From Tachypleus tridentatus (lineage: Eukaryota; Arthropoda; Merostomata; Xiphosura; Limulidae): 64,000 bases of DNA. Shown one piece after another: positions 58,706 to 64,000 of the stretch. Every line of letters starts with the position of its first letter. Position 1 is the stretch's first letter. The position numbers and the translations under genes are program-made. The notes under the pieces were generated by a model. That model made no database searches. It saw nothing but the letters and a program-made list of their open reading frames with translations, and had not been told where the DNA came from. The stretch spans positions 9,486,001 through 9,550,000 of the forward strand of contig NC_134825.1 of assembly GCF_004210375.1 (NCBI RefSeq). Direction: 5' to 3'.

Positions 58706-61104
58706 CTTGAAATGTTGAATATTTCAAATCAATCTTTTCTGTCCTGCGATGAATTAAATAGGTGTTCTTCTTCTGTTTTGGGATTTTATTCTGTTGTTAA
58801 CGTATAGAAATGACAAGTACTACCACCCACACCCCATAGTATACCCTAACTTCATGTTTACTATTTAGCTGAAATAAATAAACATTACGAAATCAAGCGT
58901 GACTAACAAAAAGAGGCAAAGTGCAGCTGAAACAGTCAGTTATCGGTAAGTTTCATTTCGAGTCGATCAAAATTAAGTTCATTCATGAAATGAATTCGTG
59001 GCGTATTCAAAGATATTACGGAAGAAAATTAATTAGATTAAGAATATTTAATACATAGAAAAGCCGGTGATTTTGCTAACCCTATGTTCCAAGAATGGTT
59101 TCTGTCATGTTGCTTAGCAACAAAAAGTAATGTTGTTGTTGGTCGTTGTTATTGAAAGTATAATATGAAATATATAAAGAACAAAACTGGAAAAATATTT
59201 CTTAGTTTAGAGCTTCCATTGATTAAAGTTTTTTTAAAAATTAAAATCTTTAGTGATATAACAGAAAATACCCTAATTCAGAAACGATTTAAGTGTAAAA
59301 CTTGATTTTTTTTTCTCTACTTTCATAATAATCCCATTTTAGGCTCACTATCCAGGACTCGTTACACTTACAGGATTTCACGGCTTCTTACTCACCATTG
59401 CACCCTCTAAATTTTTTTTTTTTAGCCATTGTGCAGAATGAATTTATAATATTTAGATATATGCGTTACCTGTTTGTTTTTTTGGCGGGAGGGGATATAT
59501 TTTTGGAGACCATCAACTTTTTGGATCATTAGGTCACTTTGCGGTCGCGTAACTTAGTAGAAACTGTTACATACCCGCCACTAAAGTATTCTCGAACAGA
59601 CAGTAATCGAAGTATTCAATCTGAATAAATGCATTTTTACTTTTATGACTCCTATTCTAAGAAATTAAGCGTGAAGAAACACGTGTAGTTCTGCTAGGAA
59701 AATGCATTTGAGGTAAAATTTTCAAACGCTAGTCTTTTTCATAACAACTGAAAAAGTTTTCTGACATGACGTTCAATTTCGATTTTGATTTACCCTAAAA
59801 AAAGGCTTAAAAATGAATTTTCCATCAAAATTCAGAATCAAGTAGTTCATTGCGGCTTGTTTTCAAATGTCGTCCATCTCTATGTTTTGTTTGTTTATTT
59901 TTTATTCTGGTTACGAGAGAACTGATTGAGCTTTGCAAAATACATAATTTAAAAAATTAATAAATTAAAAACATGAATTATAGATTAAAATTCCACCTTT
60001 TAGTATGTTTTAATTCTGGAAACGAGAAAACACTTAATATTCGCAAAAAATACTCTTTTAAAAAATTAAACACCAAATGTTTCACTTTTTCTGAAATACG
60101 TACACAATAGAAGGATTCCCATTTAATCTTTTTATTAAAGTACGCAGTGTTTTTGTGTTTTAGAAATTATTTTCACGAAACTAATCCAAGGGTTTAATAT
60201 TGGTATTTTTCAATAAAATATTGTTAAATTCTTTTTTACCATATTTTCCTAAAAAAAGATACTTTTGGTGAGCGCGTGTAAAATATGTTTTTTTGTAAAA
60301 CTCGCAACGCCTAGCTTTAACCTGTCTAGGAAATTATGCCCAACTTCGCTTGTATTTTATTTTTGAAGGAAAGATAACAGTGGAAAGTCTGTAAAGAATT
60401 TAAATTTTTAATCAAATTTCACAGATTTTTAGTAGTTCATTACGGCTTGTTTACAAATTCAATACATCTCGGCTGTTATTGACTTCATTTTGAATATGAA
60501 ACCCCAAAATGCTTATCCATTTAAACTCGACGTTTCAAGCTTGCTGTTCAAAGAAATAAAATCAATTCGAGATCTCGCAATTAATTTTAAAAGATGTCAT
60601 AAAAATAATAAGTCTTAACTTCTGAAAATTTCCTGAAGATTCTTTTTCATGTTATTCTGCTACGAATAAGTTTTTTCGTAAAAACTGAGAAGGTTTTAGC
60701 TGCGATGTGTTTTATAAATTTTGTTTCGCTTCGATTTTACTTGGCTTTGACGAAAAGATAAACTACGAAGGGCTTCAAAAATTGGGGATTTAAAATCAGA
60801 ATTCCTAAATCGAGAAATTCATTAAGGTTTGGGCCCGGCATGGCTTAGCGTGTTAAGGCGTTCGACTCGTAATCCGAGGGTCGCGGGTTCGAATCCCGGT
60901 CGCACCAAACATGCTCGCCCTCACAACCGTGGGGACGTTATAATGTGTCGGTCAATCTCACTATTCGTTGGTAAAAGAGTAGCCCAAGAGTTGGCGGTGG
61001 GTGGTGATGACTAGCTGCCTTCCCTCTAGTCTTACACTACTAAATTAGGGACGGCTAGCGCAGATAAGCCCTCGAGTAGCTTTGCGCGAAATTAAAAAAA
61101 CAAA
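58706..61104. repeat. 2.4-kb tandem duplication, copy 2
   Basis: Same unit as copy 1, with the extra 30 bp (AGAATGGTTTCTGTCATG...) near 59,100, which includes the small palindrome GTTGCTTAGCAAC. Ends in a SINE. Confidence 0.95.
60833..61104 (+). mobile_element. SINE-A with flanking target-site duplication
   Basis: Complete copy. The left flank TCATTAAGGTTT and right flank TCATTCAGGTTT look like the target-site duplication of the original insertion. Confidence 0.93.
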
Positions 61105-61600
61105 AAAAACATCATTCAGGTTTTTTGCTAAACTTAGTCCACCTATAAGTTTTTTTATTTCTGATAAGCGAAAACTTCTGTTTAATATTTACAAAATATT
61201 TTATTTAACACCTAAGGTTATAGCCTTGCTGTTTTTTATTCTTTAAAGTGATAGATAGAAATTTCTCATTTAAATTTCACTTTAGAATACTTATTTTCTT
61301 TTTAAAATACTTTTTTTCTTCATCAAAACTGTTAGTGAATTATCAAAATTTACTTAAATTATTCTTCGGCTAGAAAGATGCAATTGATGCAAGCTTTTTT
61401 GCAAACCTCACATTAACCCTAATACGTGTTGGAAATTCTGTTCATTTTGGACTTCTCATTAAAGAAAAGATAAACCATGTAAGAGCTTCGAAAACCAGAA
61501 ATGTTTAGTTATATATTCACAAATCGAGAAGTCTATATCTGTTTGTTCGAAATATAAGTATGTCAACCATTTATTTGTGTGTTAAACAAAAACATATTTG
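61105..61600. repeat. Dispersed repeat family D, continuing beyond the duplication
   Basis: ACTTAGTCCACCTATAAGTT and TTATTTCTGATAAGCGAAAA continue the interrupted unit. A further unit at about 61,380-61,570 has AAGAAAAGATAAACCATGTA and CACAAATCGAGAAGTC. Confidence 0.6.
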
Positions 61601-63401
61601 TTACTTCTACGTTGCAACCTGCAACACAGGGACTAAAATAACAAAATATGTCAGAGTATATTTTGGAACGAATAAGGAAACAATTTAGACATCACGTGTT
61701 TAGCCGTAGCACTGGTTTCTTGAAATTGCTTTTTAATTACCTTATAGGCTTAGGTAATATGCTGGTAAAGTTGAATTACCACGTTTTAATTAGAATTTTG
61801 TTATCATTGTGTTAAATAATAATTAAACATACTGTAACTGAAATAAGCATTTTATTTACAAAACTGCCTTTACAAAATACCAGATCTGTTTTCATGTCTG
61901 AAGATGTAATTGTTGTTCAACAAACAAACGAAAAACTTAAAATCGAACGGATGAAAAATAAGGTTTGTTTAAAACTTTGGAAGCGGAATATTGTATTTAC
62001 TGGACAATGTTCTCTTCTGATTAGCATCATAAACACGAGGACGTGAGTAATTCGGTTCAATAAAACTTTACAATTAGGACAGCATAGCTGTTACATTCGA
62101 TCTCGAAATCGCAACAGATGTTTAACGAATTCCAGACAATTATTTGGTAACCTATTCAACAACGTCCTCCGTGCATTTACACAACGATAACTAAAGTAAG
62201 TAGTTTGATTCCTAAATTTGATACCAAGTAATATTGCATAAATTGCAAGGTTAAAGAAAAAGAAACAAAAACGATAATTCACTTTGAGAGAAGCTCCACG
62301 GTCGTAATGTACTGTCTAACAATGTTCATGGTTATAACAACAACTATGGTTTTCTGACTATGTTGAGTCCCTGAGGTTTTCAAATGTGCTTTTTAGTTCC
62401 TCAGTGGTTTCTATAAACATTTCCAGAAAATCTCCTCCGGTAGAAACTACTGAAACAACATTAAAAAGAATATAAGAAATATTACTTAAATTTAGATGTA
62501 TTAATACATACTAGAGACTGAAAATAAGAGTGACACACTGCTGTCGTGTGGCCAAAACAACCTGTAGGGGGCACTGTGTGTTATTACCGATAATTCACTT
62601 TCTGTAGCTCGGACTGAGGTAATCCAAACTTTCACTGGATGTGTTTTTCTGGGCCTTTACTTTATATACCAAGTTTCGAGGCAATCCGTTAAGAAATACA
62701 CGAGATATTTTCAATTTTGATTTTTTTTCTACGCACCAAAAAGTAGGGAAAATTTATTTGATAGAAAATCTTATTTAACTTTTAAACTTTTTTTTTTTCA
62801 AATTTGGTATACTGATAGATCTTCGCAACCTCCAATTCGATGTCAAATTTGGCCCGAGTACAGGTCACGTGCAAAGTTATTGAACAAAAAAAACTTATCA
62901 GTTTTTAACAATTTTTGTGCACGCCTACACAAAAAGTCACGTTAGATATCGGTCTAACATGTTTGCTTCAGTTAAGAGTAAAGGTGGACAGTTTTTATTT
63001 TTTGTTATTCAGATTAAAGAGAACAGACATTTTTTGTTCTGTGTGTTTTGCTACTATTATTGCCGTGTAATATTATTACTCTTACAGAAGAGAGCTAAAC
63101 AATATTTTAGAGATTTTTTTCTTTTCTGAATAATAAAGAACAGAAAGTCAGTTCTGTCGTGCAGTCTGGAGAAAAATATCTTACAAGGCCTCTTGTTGTT
63201 GGTCTTATTACACGACAAAACTCCATCTACACGAAACCAAGTTGTACAATAAATCTTGGCTGGTCAGGTGTCGTTGTTTCTACTGTACAACCAAAACAGC
63301 GTCTGCGAAAAAGTGCCCAATTATCTCGAACAATTTTCTTCTAAGTCTTTGCATTTCTTGAAAAAGAGATTCGATACTGCAGATGAATCACCCACTAAGT
63401 T
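61601..63401. other. No gene supported
   Basis: Open frames at 62091-62282 (-), 62917-63129 (+) and 63159-63344 (+) show no domain. A CTCF-like site lies at 62561. Confidence 0.4.
62561..62576 (+). promoter_or_regulatory. CTCF-like motif
   Basis: CCTGTAGGGGGCACTG matches the vertebrate-type CTCF core (TAGGGGGCRC). Motif match only. Confidence 0.3.
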
Positions 63402-63508
63402 TCTAGTGACACAGCGTTATGCCTGCGGACTTAAAACTAAAATTCGGCTTTTGATACTTCTGATGGGCAGAGCACAGATAGCCTTTTGTGCTTCATAACA
63501 AACAACAA
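63402..63508 (+). mobile_element. SINE-C
   Basis: CTAGTGACACAGCGTTATGC, then CTGATGGGCAGAGCACAGAT and AGCCTTTTGTGCTTC, with an AACAAACAAC tail. Confidence 0.8.
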
Positions 63509-63622
63509 TCACCCACTAAAGTATTACTACTATTGTGTGTTTACACCTACCTGACACTAATACTTTAATTTTACAAATAAACTAACTCTGAACAACATAT
63601 AGACGCTGATACTTGTCTTTAA
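63509..63622. other. Spacer between SINEs
   Basis: Nothing recognised. Confidence 0.4.
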
Positions 63623-63885
63623 GGCCTGGCATGGCCAGGTGGTTAAGGCGCTCGACTCGTAATCGGATTTCTGTCATATCAAACATGCTCGCCTTTTCAG
63701 CTCTAGGGGCGTTATTGTTACGGTCAATCCCACTAGTTGTTGGTAAAAGAATAGCCCAAGAGTTAACGGTGGGTGGTAATGACTAGCTGCCTTCCCTCTA
63801 GTTTTACACTGCTAAATTGGGAACGGCTAGCACAGATAGCCTTCGTGTAGCTTTACGCAAAATTCAAAATCGAGACAAACAAACT
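63623..63885 (+). mobile_element. SINE-A, with a deletion in the head
   Basis: GGCCTGGCATGGCCAGGTGG and CTCGACTCGTAATC are present, but the B-box segment is deleted. Body and GACAAACAAAC tail are intact. Confidence 0.9.
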
Positions 63886-64000
63886 TGTCTTTAAAAACAT
63901 TTATTAAACTTACCCATGAATACTTCTACAACATCTTCACCGCTTGTACGTTCGTTGAGTGATGTGAGATGATGAACTATCTACAGATTGGAAAAACAAT

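Noticed and set aside
58428-61014. Two 61-codon frames reading NPRVAGSNPG
   Set aside because: Translation of the SINE-A tRNA-like head; the same phrase appears at other SINE copies.

Overview
This is animal nuclear DNA, A/T-rich, with introns, SINEs, Tc1-, DIRS- and Jockey-like transposons and a C2H2 zinc-finger gene of arthropod style. The dominant SINE has a tRNA-Thr(CGT)-like head and a body containing GTTGGCGGTGGGTGGTGATG and CTAAATTAGGGACGGCTAGC. From memory it matches a family that is abundant in horseshoe crab (Xiphosura) assemblies, so my best guess is Limulus, Tachypleus or Carcinoscorpius. This rests on recall, not on a search. Nothing bacterial or viral is present: no operons and no CRISPR.

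Layout. (1) 1-34.4 kb has no protein gene that I can support. It is a field of minisatellites with units of 26-56 bp (38, 52, 41, 29, 49, 46, 34, 41, 56 and 46 bp, in order) and three tRNA-derived SINE families, including SINEs inserted into minisatellites. (2) 34,434-34,933 is a 500-N assembly gap. (3) 35.0-36.6 kb holds members of a dispersed A/T-rich repeat family and a 198-bp palindromic element flanked by 12-bp direct repeats. (4) 36,802-52,386 (+) is the one convincing gene: four coding exons with matching splice phases, encoding an acidic N-terminus with three SUMO-acceptor-like motifs followed by 17 tandem C2H2 fingers. As given, the last exon carries three 1-base deletions, all in short homopolymers and summing to one codon, so they may be sequencing errors. 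Intron 3 (9.65 kb) holds a decayed DIRS-like retroelement interrupted by a Tc1-like transposon, a Jockey-like ORF1 remnant and a 39-bp minisatellite. (5) 56,336-61,104 is a recent 2.4-kb tandem duplication with a SINE at each copy's right end. (6) 61.1-64 kb is repeat-rich DNA with two further SINEs.

At larger scale, about 37.0-56.3 kb is strongly depleted in CpG while both flanks are not. The block begins just after coding exon 1 and ends where the tandem duplication begins. This looks like the footprint of germline gene-body methylation, and it suggests that the transcription unit, or a second unit beside it, reaches beyond the stop codon towards 56 kb.

I do not see a clearly new biological system. 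The most useful leads are the CpG-depleted domain, the homopolymer frameshifts and repeat structure in the zinc-finger exon, the two palindromic elements, and the SINE-bounded tandem duplication.
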